64,000 nucleotides of DNA from Rhizobium sp. BK399 (GTDB lineage: Bacteria; Pseudomonadota; Alphaproteobacteria; Rhizobiales; Rhizobiaceae), in assembly GCF_014194695.1 (NCBI RefSeq), contig NZ_JACIAH010000001.1, positions 372,001-436,000 on the forward strand. Reading direction: 5' to 3'. Shown here piece by piece: positions 42,828 through 53,034 of this stretch. The translations under genes were made by a program, and so were the position numbers. The notes beneath the pieces are model-generated. The model had not been told where the DNA came from and ran no database searches. It saw only the letters and a program-made list of their open reading frames with translations. Within the stretch, counting starts at the first letter, position 1, and each line of letters opens with the position of its first letter.

Positions 42828-42856
42828 AAAAGAGCCGCGCCCAGAAGGCGCGGCTC
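42828..42856 (-). terminator. Terminator of the degP transcript
   Basis: Perfect 10-bp stem (42832-42841 with 42847-42856), 5-base loop. On the minus strand it is followed by TTTT. It lies just after the degP stop and upstream of the response regulator, implying that the regulator has its own promoter or receives read-through. Confidence 0.85.
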
Positions 42857-42879
42857 CCACTCTGTCAGGGTTGGGAGGA

Positions 42880-44442
42880 TTAACCCTGGCCGTTGATCGG
42901 GAGAGCAACGAAACGGCTGCCGTCCTTCGACTGGATCTGGAAGAGTGCCCGCGTGCGGCCATCCTTCTTCGCCTGGTTCAGGACCTTGACGACGTCGTCG
43001 GCATTCGAGACTTCCTGGTTGTTGACCGAGGTGATCTTCTCGCCTTCCTTGATGCCCTTATCGGCAGCGTCGGAGTCCGGATCGATACCGGTGATCTGCA
43101 GGCCCTTGCCATCGTCGGAAGGACCGACCGTCAAGCCGAGATCAGCAAGTGCCTTTTCCGAAGCAGGAGCCTGGCTTTCCGGTGCCTGATCGCCGTCATC
43201 AGCGGAAGCATCCTTCTGTTCAGCAGGCAGAGTTCCGAGTTCGACCGTCAAAGACTGGGCCTTGCCGGATCGCCAGACGGACAGTTCGACCTTCTTGCCT
43301 GGCGTCATCGCACCGATACGGCGGCTGAGATCACGGGCATCCTTGATGGTTTCGCCGTTGACTGCCGTCACGACGTCGCCTGCCTTCATGCCGGCCTTCT
43401 CACCCGGCGTGCCAGCCTGAGCGGAAACCACGAGCGCGCCGTTTGCCTCGGAAAGGCCGAGCGAGTCAGCGATGTCCTTGGTTACCGGCTGGATCTGGAC
43501 GCCGAGGTAACCGCGGGATACCTGGCCGTCCTTCATCAGGTCAGCAACAACATCCTTGGCCGTAGACGCCGGGATGGCAAACGCAATACCCACACTGCCA
43601 CCGGACGGCGAGAAGATCGCGGTGTTGATGCCGACGACTTCGCCATTGAGATTGAAGGTCGGGCCACCGGAGTTACCGCGGTTCACCGCAGCGTCAACCT
43701 GCAGATAATCGTCATACGGGCCAGAGCCGATGTCGCGACCACGGGCCGAAACGATACCAGCGGTCACCGTACCACCGAGACCGAACGGGTTACCGACCGC
43801 GACAACCCAGTCGCCGACGCGAACGCCGTCGTCATTAGCCCAGTTGACGTAGGTGAACTTGCGGCCCTTCCCATCGACCTTGAGGACGGCGAGATCCGTA
43901 CGGGGATCCTTGCCGATCAGCTTGGCATCGAGTTCGGTGCCATCATTCATGACGGCAACGAATGCCGCGCCGTCAGATACGACGTGGTTGTTGGTGACGA
44001 TGTAGCCATCTTCAGAAATGAAGAAGCCGGAGCCCTGGGCAACCGGACGCAGGCGACCCTTGCCGTCCTGCGGGCCATGATGGCCCTGCGGACCGCGGCG
44101 GCCCTGCTGGCCCTGCTCACCGAACTGGCGGAAGAACGGCTTCAGGGCATCCGGAAGATCATCCAAGCCGCGGCCGTTGAAATCGAACGCGAAGCCATTG
44201 GCGTCGTCATCGGACACCGGGTTCACACGGTTTTCGACACGCACGGAAACGACTGCCGGCGAAACGGCATCGACAACATTCGCGAAGCTCGGAACGGACG
44301 GCGCCTGAACCTTTACGGCCTCTGCATAAGAACGTGTGATTTCGAGGGGAATACCGGTCGCAAGCACCGCAGCGGCAAGACCCGCGACGGTCGAAGCCTT
44401 CAGCGCGGTATTGAGCGACGGAGCTTTGATATTCTTGAACAT
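42880..44442 (-). CDS. degP: Periplasmic serine protease DegP/HtrA
   Basis: Protein of 520 residues. An N-terminal export signal is followed by a trypsin-like domain with the triad His (VTNNHVV, near 153), Asp (TDLAVLKV, near 184) and Ser (RGNSGGPTFN, near 258), then two PDZ domains (about 305-400 and 420-515). A Gly/Gln/Pro-rich loop (GQQGRRGPQGHHGP) lies near 120. It degrades misfolded periplasmic proteins. ATG at 44442 has AAGGTG upstream; 44469 is an alternative. Downstream lies an OmpR-type pair, resembling the degP1 locus of S. meliloti. Confidence 0.94.
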   Translation of the reverse strand: MFKNIKAPSLNTALKASTVAGLAAAVLATGIPLEITRSYAEAVKVQAPSVPSFANVVDAVSPAVVSVRVENRVNPVSDDDANGFAFDFNGRGLDDLPDALKPFFRQFGEQGQQGRRGPQGHHGPQDGKGRLRPVAQGSGFFISEDGYIVTNNHVVSDGAAFVAVMNDGTELDAKLIGKDPRTDLAVLKVDGKGRKFTYVNWANDDGVRVGDWVVAVGNPFGLGGTVTAGIVSARGRDIGSGPYDDYLQVDAAVNRGNSGGPTFNLNGEVVGINTAIFSPSGGSVGIAFAIPASTAKDVVADLMKDGQVSRGYLGVQIQPVTKDIADSLGLSEANGALVVSAQAGTPGEKAGMKAGDVVTAVNGETIKDARDLSRRIGAMTPGKKVELSVWRSGKAQSLTVELGTLPAEQKDASADDGDQAPESQAPASEKALADLGLTVGPSDDGKGLQITGIDPDSDAADKGIKEGEKITSVNNQEVSNADDVVKVLNQAKKDGRTRALFQIQSKDGSRFVALPINGQG

Positions 44443-44662
44443 GAGTGGCACCTTCTTTGACTTCAACATCTACAGGATCGTTAGTGATCGGATCGGTTGA
44501 TGACCAAAGATATAGGACGACACACCTTACTGCGAACTGTCCGAGCGATGAAAAATTCGTAATGTGCAACAGAGGCGCTGCAATCGGCAGCAGCATTCTC
44601 GCCCTCGACTAATGCGCGGGAAGCCGATAATCCTCCTTCCCACAACCGGGGAGGACGAGACA

Positions 44663-45841
44663 ATGGCCCATGTGGTCACGGTGGAAGATTTTGCGCCGGA
44701 TACCGCCGCGCTTGCCGCCGTTATCTTCGGGGTCACTGCGTTTGCCGTTGCGCAGGGCCTGACTTATCCCTTGATTTCCCTTGTCCTTGAGCATCGCAAT
44801 GTTTCGCCGAGCCTTATCGGTTTCAACGCCGGTTGTTTCGCGGCGGGCCTTGCAGTTGCAACTTTCGCGGTGACGTGGCTGTCGCGAAAGGTGCGCGGCG
44901 ATCGCCTGATCGTCGCAGGACTGATCGGCTGTGCCATCAGCCTCGCCACCTTCGCGACTTTCGATATTTTCTGGGTGTGGTGCATCGCCCGCTTTTGTCT
45001 CGGCTTCTTCGTCAGCCTGATTTTCATGTTGAGCGAAGCCTGGCTGAACACCGCCTGCCCAGATCGCCTGCGCGGGCGCGTTTCCGGTCTCTATGGCGCG
45101 GGCATGTGCGGCGGTTTTGCAGCCGGCCCGCTCGTGATCCCCATCTTCGGGACGGAACAGGGTTTTGCCTTCGCGCTGCTTGCCGTTTACGTCGCCTGTG
45201 TCGCCTTCCTGACCATCATCCTCACTCGGAGAGCCCGGACGCTTCCCGAGCAGGCCGCATCGGGGGCGCTCTTCACCTTTGTCAGAACCGCGCCAATGCT
45301 CATCTGCATGGTGGTCGCATTCGCATTCGCCGATATTGCCGCAATCGCGGCTATGCCCGTCTATTTCGTCCGCCTCGGCTATTCCGAGGCGTTCGCCGCA
45401 ATCAGCGTGACCGTGCTTGCGCTGCCGACCGCCCTTGCCCAACCGGTCGTCGGCTGGTTTCTCGACAAGACCTCGCGCTTCGGCGTCGCCATCTGCTCCG
45501 GCTTGCTGGCGGGGTTAACCTTCATCGCGATCCCGTTTCTTCAGTCGCAGGCAGCGATTTTGGTGATGTTCGGCATCATGGGCGCGGCGAGCTTTTCGCT
45601 CTATACCTGCGCCTTGACGATCCTTGGCGAGCGCTACGCCGGCGATACGCTTGTCGCGGGAAGTGCGGCCTTCGCCCTTGCCTATGCCGTCGGTAGCGCT
45701 GCGGGCTCATCGTCCGTCGGCGCGGTGATGGATCTATACTCCCCGTCGGCCGGGCCAATCGCGGCCGGCTGCGTGGTTCTGATGTTTACCGCAGTGCTTG
45801 TTGCGTCCGTAGTGCGCAACCGACTCCGGGGACGGCTCTAG
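44663..45841 (+). CDS. MFS transporter (YcaD/UMF-like)
   Basis: Protein of 392 residues with twelve predicted helices, opening AALAAVIFGVTAFAVAQGLTYPLISLVLE. It has WLSRKVRGDRLIVAG between TM2 and TM3 and a SEAWLN motif after TM4 (ARFCLGFFVSLIFMLSEAWLN), typical of the YcaD branch of the major facilitator family. ATG at 44663 follows GGGGAGGACGAG. Substrate unknown. Divergent from degP across 220 bases; its stop lies 1 base from the convergent ccmH stop. Confidence 0.85.
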   Translation: MAHVVTVEDFAPDTAALAAVIFGVTAFAVAQGLTYPLISLVLEHRNVSPSLIGFNAGCFAAGLAVATFAVTWLSRKVRGDRLIVAGLIGCAISLATFATFDIFWVWCIARFCLGFFVSLIFMLSEAWLNTACPDRLRGRVSGLYGAGMCGGFAAGPLVIPIFGTEQGFAFALLAVYVACVAFLTIILTRRARTLPEQAASGALFTFVRTAPMLICMVVAFAFADIAAIAAMPVYFVRLGYSEAFAAISVTVLALPTALAQPVVGWFLDKTSRFGVAICSGLLAGLTFIAIPFLQSQAAILVMFGIMGAASFSLYTCALTILGERYAGDTLVAGSAAFALAYAVGSAAGSSSVGAVMDLYSPSAGPIAAGCVVLMFTAVLVASVVRNRLRGRL

Positions 45842-45842
45842 G

Positions 45843-46298
45843 TCATTCGTCGAGCAATTGACTCAAGCGGGCCTGCTCTTCGGCGGTCAGCTTGGAACCT
45901 GTCGGTCTGCCTGCCCTCTTCCGCGCGAAGACGATCAGCGAGATGCCGCCTGCGACAACAAGCAGGATCGGCGCGCCCCAAAGCAGGATCGTTTTCGTTT
46001 CAAAGCGCGGCTTCAACAGCACGAACTCGCCGTATCGCGAGACGATGTAGTTCACGACCTGCTCGTCGGTATCACCACCGGTCAGCCGCTCACGCACCAG
46101 CAGGCGCAAATCCTTGGCAAGCTCGGCATTGGAGTCGTCGATCGACTGGTTCTGGCAGACCATGCAGCGCAGTTCCGCCGAAATCGCGCGCGCCCGCGCC
46201 TCCAGCTTCGGATCGGCAAGAACCTCATCCGGATTGACGGCAAACGCAGGAACGGAGGAAAGAAGCACTGCCAGCACGAGGAGGATAGCCCGGATCAT
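45843..46298 (-). CDS. ccmH: Cytochrome c maturation protein CcmH (CycL)
   Basis: Protein of 151 residues: signal peptide, then periplasmic domain with the [14 protein letters not shown] motif whose CxxC reduces apocytochrome thiols, and a C-terminal anchor (about 103-125). Rhizobial name cycL. Its start overlaps ccmF stop by ATGA. It completes the haem lyase complex with CcmF and CcmI. Last gene of the ccmI-E-F-H operon. Confidence 0.95.
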   Translation of the reverse strand: MIRAILLVLAVLLSSVPAFAVNPDEVLADPKLEARARAISAELRCMVCQNQSIDDSNAELAKDLRLLVRERLTGGDTDEQVVNYIVSRYGEFVLLKPRFETKTILLWGAPILLVVAGGISLIVFARKRAGRPTGSKLTAEEQARLSQLLDE

Positions 46299-48283
46299 TC
46301 TGCCGGCTCCATCGCCGGACGCGCGGGCTTTGCTCTTCGGCTCGGCGCGCCGACGCGCAGTCGCCGATCGCTCAGCGAAACGAACCCGCCGGTCGCCATG
46401 ATCACCGCGCCGCCCCAAATGCAGAGAATGAAAGGCTTCCACCAGATGCGCACCACGATGCCGCCATCGTTCGTCACATCGCCGAGGGACATGTAGAGTT
46501 GGCTGAGCCCAAAAGTTAGGATCCCGGCCTCGGTCGTCGGCATCTGGCGCGCCGTGTAGACGCGCTTCGACGACCAGACATCAGCAACCTCGACACCGCC
46601 GCGGCTGATGGTGAAGTGGCCCCGCTCTTCACTGTAGTTTGGTCCTGTGGCTGGCTTCATACCGTCGAAGCGCACGAAGTAACCACCCGCCTCGACGCCC
46701 TGGCCGGGCTTCATCTCGATGACATGTTCGGTTTCGAAGGTGGTGACCGCGACGATGCCGAGGACCGCAACGCCGAGCCCGGCATGAGCGAGCGCCGTCC
46801 CGAACGCCGAGCGCGGCAGGCCGGCCAGGCGTTTCCAGGCAACGGACGCAGCGACCTTGCCCACGCCAGCCCGATACCAAAGATCAGCAATCGCCCCGAA
46901 GACCAGGAATAACCCTGCGGCCAGCCCAACCACGGCAAGCACAGGGCCGCCGTGCTCGACATAGAAGAACGCGACTGCCGCAATGAAGGCCAGGATCGCG
47001 ACCAGATAGAGCCGCTGCAGAACAGCGAGCAAATCACCGCGCTTCCATGCCATGAGCGGGCCGAAAGGAACGATGACCAGCAACGGTGCCATCAGCAAGC
47101 CGAAGGTCATATTGAAGAAAGGCGGTCCAACCGAGATCTTATCGCCGGTCAGCGTCTCCAGCAGCAGCGGATAGAGCGTGCCGGTCAGGACGGTGCCGCA
47201 AGCGACCGTCAGAATGAGATTGTTCAGGACAAGCGCCCCTTCGCGAGAGATCGGCGCAAACAGGCCGCCCGCCGAGAGCAGCGGCGCGCGGAACGCGAAC
47301 AGTGACAACGCCCCGCCGATGAAGATCAACAGGATGCACAGGATGAAGACGCCACGCGAAGGATCGCTGGCAAAGGCGTGCACCGAGGTCAAAACGCCCG
47401 ATCGCACAAGAAAGGTGCCCATCAGGGACAGCGAGAACGTCAGGATCGCGAGCAGGACCGTCCAGATCTTCAGGGCCTCGCGCTTTTCCATGACAAGCGC
47501 CGAATGCAACAGCGCCGTCCCGGCAAGCCAAGGCATGAACGATGCGTTCTCGACCGGATCCCAAAACCACCAGCCGCCCCAACCGAGTTCGTAGTAAGCC
47601 CAGTACGAACCCATGGCGATGCCTAGCGTCAGGAACGTCCACGCGGCCAGCGTCCAGGGTCGCACCCAACGCGCCCAGGCGGCATCGATGCGGCCTTCGA
47701 GGAGAGCTGCCACAGCAAAGGAGAAGCAAACCGAGAAGCCGACATAGCCGAGATAAAGCAGCGGCGGATGGATCGCGAGACCGACATCCTGCAGGACAGG
47801 GTTCAGATCCTTCCCCTCGGCCGGTGCAGGATCCAGACGCATGAACGGGTTGGAGGTTAGGAGGATGAAGAGAATGAAGGCCACCGAAATCCACGCCTGC
47901 ACAGAAAGCACATTCGCCCGCAGCGTGTCGGGCAGGTTGCGCCCAAAGGCAGCCACCAAAGCGCTGAAGAGCACCAGGATCAGCAGCCAGAGCATCATCG
48001 AGCCTTCGTGATTGCCCCAAACCCCGGAAAACTTGAAAAGCAACGGCACCAGCGAGTGCGAATTTTCCCAGACGTTCGCCACCGAAAAGTCGGAGACGAC
48101 GTGAGCGTAGGTCAACACGGCGAAGGAGAAGGCCACCAGCGCGAACATTGCCAGGGAGCCGACGGAGGCCACATCCATCATCGCGCGGTCAAGGCGCCTT
48201 GCACCGATAATCGGAACGACGGAAACGACAAGTGCTGTCGCAAGCGCCAGGATGAGCGCGTAGTGGCCGATCTCGATGATCAT
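46295..48283 (-). CDS. ccmF: Haem lyase subunit CcmF (CycK)
   Basis: Integral membrane protein of 662 residues with about fifteen helices. The [11 protein letters not shown] motif and the WWD haem-handling loop ([16 protein letters not shown]) are intact. It takes haem from CcmE and attaches it to apocytochrome c in the periplasm. ATG at 48283 overlaps the ccmE stop (ATGA) and has AAGGGGAAG upstream. Rhizobial name cycK. Confidence 0.96.
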   Translation of the reverse strand: MIIEIGHYALILALATALVVSVVPIIGARRLDRAMMDVASVGSLAMFALVAFSFAVLTYAHVVSDFSVANVWENSHSLVPLLFKFSGVWGNHEGSMMLWLLILVLFSALVAAFGRNLPDTLRANVLSVQAWISVAFILFILLTSNPFMRLDPAPAEGKDLNPVLQDVGLAIHPPLLYLGYVGFSVCFSFAVAALLEGRIDAAWARWVRPWTLAAWTFLTLGIAMGSYWAYYELGWGGWWFWDPVENASFMPWLAGTALLHSALVMEKREALKIWTVLLAILTFSLSLMGTFLVRSGVLTSVHAFASDPSRGVFILCILLIFIGGALSLFAFRAPLLSAGGLFAPISREGALVLNNLILTVACGTVLTGTLYPLLLETLTGDKISVGPPFFNMTFGLLMAPLLVIVPFGPLMAWKRGDLLAVLQRLYLVAILAFIAAVAFFYVEHGGPVLAVVGLAAGLFLVFGAIADLWYRAGVGKVAASVAWKRLAGLPRSAFGTALAHAGLGVAVLGIVAVTTFETEHVIEMKPGQGVEAGGYFVRFDGMKPATGPNYSEERGHFTISRGGVEVADVWSSKRVYTARQMPTTEAGILTFGLSQLYMSLGDVTNDGGIVVRIWWKPFILCIWGGAVIMATGGFVSLSDRRLRVGAPSRRAKPARPAMEPAE

Positions 48284-48732
48284 TGCACTGCTTCCCCTTC
48301 TTTCCAAAGGCCTTGCGCCTTCAGCTTGTCGGCGACTTCCTTCGGCATGTATTTCTCGTCATGCTTGGCGAGGACCGTATCGGCCGTGAATACGTCGCTG
48401 CCGGTTTCGAAGCGGCCCTCGGTTACCACTCCCTGCCCCTCGCGAAAAAGATCCGGGAGAATGCCGGTATATCGCACCCGGACGAGATCGCCGGTCGCGT
48501 CGGTCACGGCAAACTGCACCGTCGATCCGGCGCCGCGGATGATGCTGCCCTCACCGACTAGACCGCCGAGCCGAATCCGGGTTCCCGGCGGCACCGGGTT
48601 CTTGGCTATATCTGCCGGCATATAGAAATAGGCCACGGACTGGCTGAAGGCGAACATGACGAGCAGCACGGCGGCAATGATGAAACTCATGCCGCCAGCG
48701 ATGATTGCCAAGCGCTTCTGCTTGCGCGTCAT
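48280..48732 (-). CDS. ccmE: Haem chaperone CcmE (CycJ)
   Basis: Protein of 150 residues: N-terminal membrane anchor (about 8-28) and an OB-fold periplasmic domain with [11 protein letters not shown] and the haem-binding [11 protein letters not shown] motif (His near 122, followed by Tyr). It carries haem covalently from CcmC to CcmF. It overlaps ccmI and ccmF by ATGA at both ends. CcmABCD are not in this window and must be encoded elsewhere. Confidence 0.96.
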   Translation of the reverse strand: MTRKQKRLAIIAGGMSFIIAAVLLVMFAFSQSVAYFYMPADIAKNPVPPGTRIRLGGLVGEGSIIRGAGSTVQFAVTDATGDLVRVRYTGILPDLFREGQGVVTEGRFETGSDVFTADTVLAKHDEKYMPKEVADKLKAQGLWKEGEAVQ

Positions 48733-49850
48733 TCCGTCATTCCTTCTGTCGCGATGTCGAGCTCTCGCGCCACCGCCAGCAGCTTCTTGCCTTGCTCGCT
48801 GCTTGCGGGAAACGCTGCCAATCCGCGTTTCAGAGCTCCAACCGCACGATCCTTGTCCCTCAATACGGCATAAGAGCGAACGAGCCGCAACCAGCCCTCG
48901 AGATTGTTCGGGTCTTCGGTAAGCTTGGCATCAAGGCTTTCGACCATGCCCTTTATCATTTGTTGCTGATCGCCGGCGTTCATGCCCTCGGCAGCCGCAA
49001 CGTCCGCCGCAGTTGGGTTGCCTAGTGCGTTCGGTGCCGCGCCGCCATTCTTGGCAACGTGCTCGGCGACCAGCGGCAGCCATGGTGCATCGGCCGGCGA
49101 CTGCTTGGCGAGCGTCTCGAAGGCCGCCTTGGCATCAGCAGTCCGACCGGCCTGCTCCAAGCCGAGCGCCAGATAGAAGCTTGCCTTTGGATTGTCCGCC
49201 TGCAACTGAAGCGACTGCTCCAGCACTTTGCGCACATCCTCGGTGACGACACCGTTCGAGGTCGCCATCAGCGTCTCGGCGAGCCCATCGAGGCGTGCGG
49301 CGCTCGGGCCAAGCAGCCGGATCGCATTCCGATACGCGTTCTCTGCGTCGTCAACGCGCATGGTGTTGAAGTAGATCGGCGCCAGGACGTCCCAGCCCTT
49401 GCCGTCCTCAGGATTCTGCGCCAAGTGGCGCTCGGCCTTGGCGACGAGGATCGCCATATCGTTGCCGGGGTTCTCAAGTCGAGCTTGCAGCGGCTGTGAC
49501 GGCAAATCCGGCCGCCCTACCAGAATGTAAAGACAGAGCCCCAAGATCGGCAGGAGCAGCAGCACGAAGGCTTCGGACAGACGGTGGTGCTTGGAAACCT
49601 TCCGATCGGCGACAGGCGCGGTGGAGACTGTAATCAGGCGCCGGCCGATTTCGGCCCGCGCATAATCCGCTTCGTCGGCGGAAATCAGCCCGCCGGCGAG
49701 GTCGCGATCGAGTTCTCGCAATTGATCGCGATAGACCGCGGACTCCCCGGCGCGCGTGTCATCAACCGCTCTTGCGCCACGCAAAAGCGGGTAAAGCAGA
49801 ATGGCGGCAATTGCCGCCGTCAGAACGGCCACAAGAATCCAGAAAAGCAT
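48729..49850 (-). CDS. ccmI: Cytochrome c biogenesis protein CcmI (CycH)
   Basis: Protein of 373 residues: N-terminal TM ([21 protein letters not shown]), a cytoplasmic loop with [15 protein letters not shown], a second TM (about 95-112), and a periplasmic TPR domain (about 130-370). It chaperones apocytochrome c to the CcmF/H lyase. The start at 49850 fits the family; the longer frame to 49892 is unneeded. First gene of the operon. Confidence 0.93.
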   Translation of the reverse strand: MLFWILVAVLTAAIAAILLYPLLRGARAVDDTRAGESAVYRDQLRELDRDLAGGLISADEADYARAEIGRRLITVSTAPVADRKVSKHHRLSEAFVLLLLPILGLCLYILVGRPDLPSQPLQARLENPGNDMAILVAKAERHLAQNPEDGKGWDVLAPIYFNTMRVDDAENAYRNAIRLLGPSAARLDGLAETLMATSNGVVTEDVRKVLEQSLQLQADNPKASFYLALGLEQAGRTADAKAAFETLAKQSPADAPWLPLVAEHVAKNGGAAPNALGNPTAADVAAAEGMNAGDQQQMIKGMVESLDAKLTEDPNNLEGWLRLVRSYAVLRDKDRAVGALKRGLAAFPASSEQGKKLLAVARELDIATEGMTE

Positions 49851-49958
49851 AGCCGCCAAATACTCGAAGCAAACGTCTATTCCAACAAGCAAAGCCGCAA
49901 TGACGATTATTTGAGGCGTTTGGCCGCAACATTTCGCCGGCGGTCAATTCTACGCAGC

Positions 49959-50381
49959 TTAGCCGAGGGGCGACCAACTGCCATTGTCGTTTCGGCAGGC
50001 GGAACCGCGCGCCACCGTCTCCTTGCCGTCGATCGTGACGCTGTGGGTATACTGACGGCAATTCTGCGAGCCTACCTGGTAGGGCGCAGCCGCCACCACT
50101 CTGCCGCTGACGTTGCGTCCGCTCCAGACAACCGGCTGCCCCACAGCGGCACCTTCCAGAGCACGATATTCCGCCTCAAGTGCACGCTGACGGTCGCTAC
50201 TGCTGAGTTCCACACCGCTGCGACCGATGATACCGCCCTGCAAAGCAGCAATGTATGTAGCCGAAGCTGGCGGCTTCCTCGAGAAAAGACCGCCCGAGCT
50301 GCTTTTCGTCGATTGGCACCCGGAAAGCGTCATGGCGACGAGAAGCGAGGAAACGATCATGCCTTGCGAACGTAGCATCAT
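49959..50381 (-). CDS. Surface-antigen-like lipoprotein (RT0821/Lpp0805 type)
   Basis: Protein of 140 residues with a lipobox LSGC at about 19-22, so it is lipid-anchored after export. The mature part has AALQGGIIGR, DRQRALEAEYRALE and a C-terminal GSACRNDNGSW, resembling the small rickettsial-type surface proteins. Start 50381 or the ATG at 50360; both keep the lipobox. It lies upstream of ccmI on the same strand but is separated by 108 bases. Role unknown, probably outer membrane. Confidence 0.72.
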   Translation of the reverse strand: MMLRSQGMIVSSLLVAMTLSGCQSTKSSSGGLFSRKPPASATYIAALQGGIIGRSGVELSSSDRQRALEAEYRALEGAAVGQPVVWSGRNVSGRVVAAAPYQVGSQNCRQYTHSVTIDGKETVARGSACRNDNGSWSPLG

Positions 50382-50498
50382 TCAGCCGAACCAGAATCAG
50401 GTGTCAATCAACGCAGCCACACACGCACCACGCCGTGTCGGCAACAAGGCAAAGCATGCTATGCAAACGCCTGGGTCTATGTGACATCAAGCAGTTGC

Positions 50499-51902
50499 TC
50501 ACGCAACATCCTTTGTGATGCCTGGCAAAATAAGGCGGGCCTTCAGTCCCTGCCATTCGCCGCGGGACAATTCGAGCCGCCCTTGGTATTCATTGGAAAT
50601 CTCCGTCACGATCGAGAGTCCGAGCCCCGTGCCGGGCTTGCTTTCATCCAGCCGCTTGCCGCGCTTCAGCGCCTCGCGAATCTGATCGGGCTCCAGCCCC
50701 GGTCCGTCGTCCTCGACGACGAGCTCGACCCAATGGCGACGCCCGCTGCCTTCCGCGCCCTTCACCTCATCGGGCGCCTCTGAAACGGAGAGGCGAACCT
50801 TGGTGGCAGCAAAACGAGCGGCGTTCTCAAGCAGGTTGCCGACGACCTCTTCAAGGTCCTGCTGTTCCATCGCGACCGCGAGGTGCGGCGGTGTCACGGT
50901 CAGTTCGAATTCCTTGTCGACGTTCAAACGCCGCATAACGCGCACGAGCCGTTCGAGAGCGGGCTCGGCATCGGTGCGGGCGAGCACGGATTCGCGCTGC
51001 GCGGCAATGCGGGCGCGGTTCAAATATGATTGCACCTGCCCCTGCATCGCCTCAGCCTGGTTGCGCACGAGATCGCCGTGCGAACGTTCCAGCACGCGTG
51101 CCTCGTTGAGCAGCACCGCGATCGGTGTCTTCAGAGAATGCGCGAGATTGCCGACCTGCATGCGCGCCCGCTCGACGATACGGCGGTTGCTGTCGATCAG
51201 AGCATTGACTTCGTTGGCGAGCGGCAGGATTTCGCGCGGAAAATCGCCTTTCAAAGCCTCGCTCTCACCGGCGCGAATGCGCTCAAGCGCCGCGCGCGCC
51301 TTGTCGAGCGGCTTCAAGCCATAGAGAATGGCCAAGGCGTTGACGATCAGACTGCCGACGCCGAAGCCAGCCAACGCCAGATAGAGACTGTGGGAGAAAT
51401 TGCGGACGTCATCCTCGACCACGTCGACGTTGCCGCTGACGCGGAAGCGCGCGGCACGACCGTCGGTATCCAGCACAACCTCGGTTTCAGCAACCTGGAT
51501 CCGGTTCCCCGAGGCATCAGTCACCTGATAGTAGCGCTCATAGTTCTTGTCGAAGGGCGCTTCGAGAACGGACGGAACAGGGATCGAAGCCGAACCAAGC
51601 GAGGGTGAGACCAGCGGTTGCGCGGTATAAGTGCCGAGCGGCTCTACGAGCCAATACCAGCCGGTCTTTGGCTGCGCGAAGCGCAGGTCGCCGAGCTGCG
51701 GACTGCCGTTCAACGCCCCTTGGTCGCCGATCGTCACCGAATTGACAACATTATAGAGCTGGGCGCGCAGCAGGTCTTGAAAGCCGCGCTCAGCGCTTTT
51801 CCGGTAAAGCGTCGAGATCAACAACCCGATGACGACAAGCGCGACGGTCGACCAGATCGTGGTCAGCAGTAGAACGCGTGCAGTAAGCGACTTAATTCGC
51901 AT
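50499..51902 (-). CDS. feuQ: Sensor histidine kinase FeuQ
   Basis: Protein of 467 residues: TM1 about 10-30, a periplasmic sensor domain to about 165, TM2 about 170-195, HAMP, HisKA with NLAHSLKTPIAVLLNEA (His near 255) and HATPase with NLLENAARFA, EDDGPGL and GTGLGLSIV. PhoQ-like H-box. In S. meliloti FeuQ acts with FeuP in osmoadaptation and cyclic glucan export and is held in check by FeuN. ATG at 51902 overlaps the feuP 3' end by 11 bases; a TTG at 51929 is less likely. Confidence 0.85.
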   Translation of the reverse strand: MRIKSLTARVLLLTTIWSTVALVVIGLLISTLYRKSAERGFQDLLRAQLYNVVNSVTIGDQGALNGSPQLGDLRFAQPKTGWYWLVEPLGTYTAQPLVSPSLGSASIPVPSVLEAPFDKNYERYYQVTDASGNRIQVAETEVVLDTDGRAARFRVSGNVDVVEDDVRNFSHSLYLALAGFGVGSLIVNALAILYGLKPLDKARAALERIRAGESEALKGDFPREILPLANEVNALIDSNRRIVERARMQVGNLAHSLKTPIAVLLNEARVLERSHGDLVRNQAEAMQGQVQSYLNRARIAAQRESVLARTDAEPALERLVRVMRRLNVDKEFELTVTPPHLAVAMEQQDLEEVVGNLLENAARFAATKVRLSVSEAPDEVKGAEGSGRRHWVELVVEDDGPGLEPDQIREALKRGKRLDESKPGTGLGLSIVTEISNEYQGRLELSRGEWQGLKARLILPGITKDVA

Positions 51903-52563
51903 TTTTCGGCGCTTGGATGCGGTAGCCAAGCCCGCGCACCGTTTCGATCAAATCAACGCCCATCTTCTTTCGAAGGCGCCCGACGAAAACCTCGATCGTA
52001 TTGGAATCGCGATCGAAATCCTGGTCGTACATGTGCTCGACCAGCTCGGTGCGCGAAACCACTTCGCCCATATGGTGCATGAGATAGGAAAGCAGCCGGT
52101 ATTCGTGCGAGGTGAGTTTCAACGCGACGCCATTGACTGTCGCCTTCGAGCTCTTGATGTCGAGGCGCACCGGGCCACAAATGATCTCGGAGGACGAATG
52201 CCCCGCCGCACGGCGGATCAAGGCACGGATGCGCGCCAGCACTTCCTCGACGTGGAAAGGTTTGGTGACGTAATCGTCGGCACCGGCGTCGATGCCCGCG
52301 ACCTTGTCGCTCCAGCGGTCGCGCGCGGTGAGAATCAATACCGGCATGCCGCGCCCTGCGCCGCGCCACTTCTCGAGCACCGTCACGCCGTCCAGTTCCG
52401 GCAGGCCGATATCGAGAATGATCGCGTCATAAGGCTCGGTATCGCCAAGGAAGTGGCCCTCCTCGCCATCAAAGGCCTGATCGACGACGTAACCGGCTTC
52501 CTTCAACGTGTCGCTGAGCTGCCGGTTCAGGTTGACATCGTCTTCGACTACCAGAATGCGCAT
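51892..52563 (-). CDS. feuP: Response regulator FeuP
   Basis: Protein of 223 residues: receiver (MRILVVEDDVNLNRQL, Asp in IILDIGLPELDG near 51, Lys in VTKPFHVEE) and OmpR/PhoB-type winged helix (LTSHEYRLLSYLMHHMGEVVSRTELVEHMYDQ, NTIEVFVGRLRKKMG). Cotranscribed with feuQ and, 53 bases upstream, the FeuN-like gene. The order N-P-Q and sequence character support the feu assignment. Confidence 0.87.
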   Translation of the reverse strand: MRILVVEDDVNLNRQLSDTLKEAGYVVDQAFDGEEGHFLGDTEPYDAIILDIGLPELDGVTVLEKWRGAGRGMPVLILTARDRWSDKVAGIDAGADDYVTKPFHVEEVLARIRALIRRAAGHSSSEIICGPVRLDIKSSKATVNGVALKLTSHEYRLLSYLMHHMGEVVSRTELVEHMYDQDFDRDSNTIEVFVGRLRKKMGVDLIETVRGLGYRIQAPKNAN

Positions 52564-52616
52564 CGGTCCGCTTTGCTCCGCTTGATTTCTTCGGCGTCTA
52601 GATAGGGCGATTCTGC

Positions 52617-52865
52617 CTACATCGGAACCTTGACGGTTACTTTGCGCGGGCGCTGTCCGTTACCTTGGACGAGGACGGTGATAATGCAGCTATCGCCCAG
52701 AGGCTGGACGGAAAGGAGCTGCCCTCCCGTTTTTTCCACAACCTCGCGTGCGGCCTCGCTGCAATCGCCTGCAACGCGCACCGTCAGGGTACGCGGATTA
52801 TCCGGTGAGGGCGACGTTACCGCCAGCCCTGCGGCTAGCGCTGCGACGCTCAAGGGAGAGGCCAT
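52617..52865 (-). CDS. feuN: FeuN-like small periplasmic regulator
   Basis: Protein of 82 residues with an N-terminal signal-like segment (SVAALAAGLAVTS), then a small domain with two Cys (GDCSEAA and GDSCIITV) that could form a disulfide, and a VKVPM end. It lies directly upstream of feuP-feuQ. In S. meliloti the corresponding small gene, feuN, encodes an essential periplasmic negative regulator of FeuQ. ATG at 52865; a TTG at 52880 is possible. Assignment rests on size, export signal and position. Confidence 0.65.
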   Translation of the reverse strand: MASPLSVAALAAGLAVTSPSPDNPRTLTVRVAGDCSEAAREVVEKTGGQLLSVQPLGDSCIITVLVQGNGQRPRKVTVKVPM

Positions 52866-52959
52866 GTGCAATGCTTTCAATGGATACCAACTTGGCCCAG
52901 ACTATGTACTCAAGCCACCTGAATGGCAAATGAATGCCTTGTAATCCCTGATGTTTAGA

Positions 52960-52996
52960 ACAGTTTTGAATTCGCGCCACGCGTGTTCAAAACTGT
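52960..52996. repeat. Long inverted repeat between feuN and the GTA cluster
   Basis: ACAGTTTTGAA (52960-52970) and TTCAAAACTGT (52986-52996) pair perfectly over 11 bp. The 15-base loop holds a further CGCG-CCA-CGCG stem. It lies in the 169-base gap upstream of feuN and downstream of the holin-like gene. No T-tract follows on the minus strand, so it may be an operator for feuN or a processing/termination hairpin for the GTA transcript. Confidence 0.55.
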
Positions 52997-53034
52997 GGGT
53001 CGGCGAACGATGTCTTCCGCTCGCCGCGCCGGCT

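Noticed and set aside
42802..44460. Plus-strand open frame of 552 codons opposite degP
   Set aside because: It is antisense to degP, whose triad and PDZ motifs are intact. The frame is Arg/Asp-rich with no domain and no good ribosome-binding site. Long antisense frames are expected in GC-rich genes.
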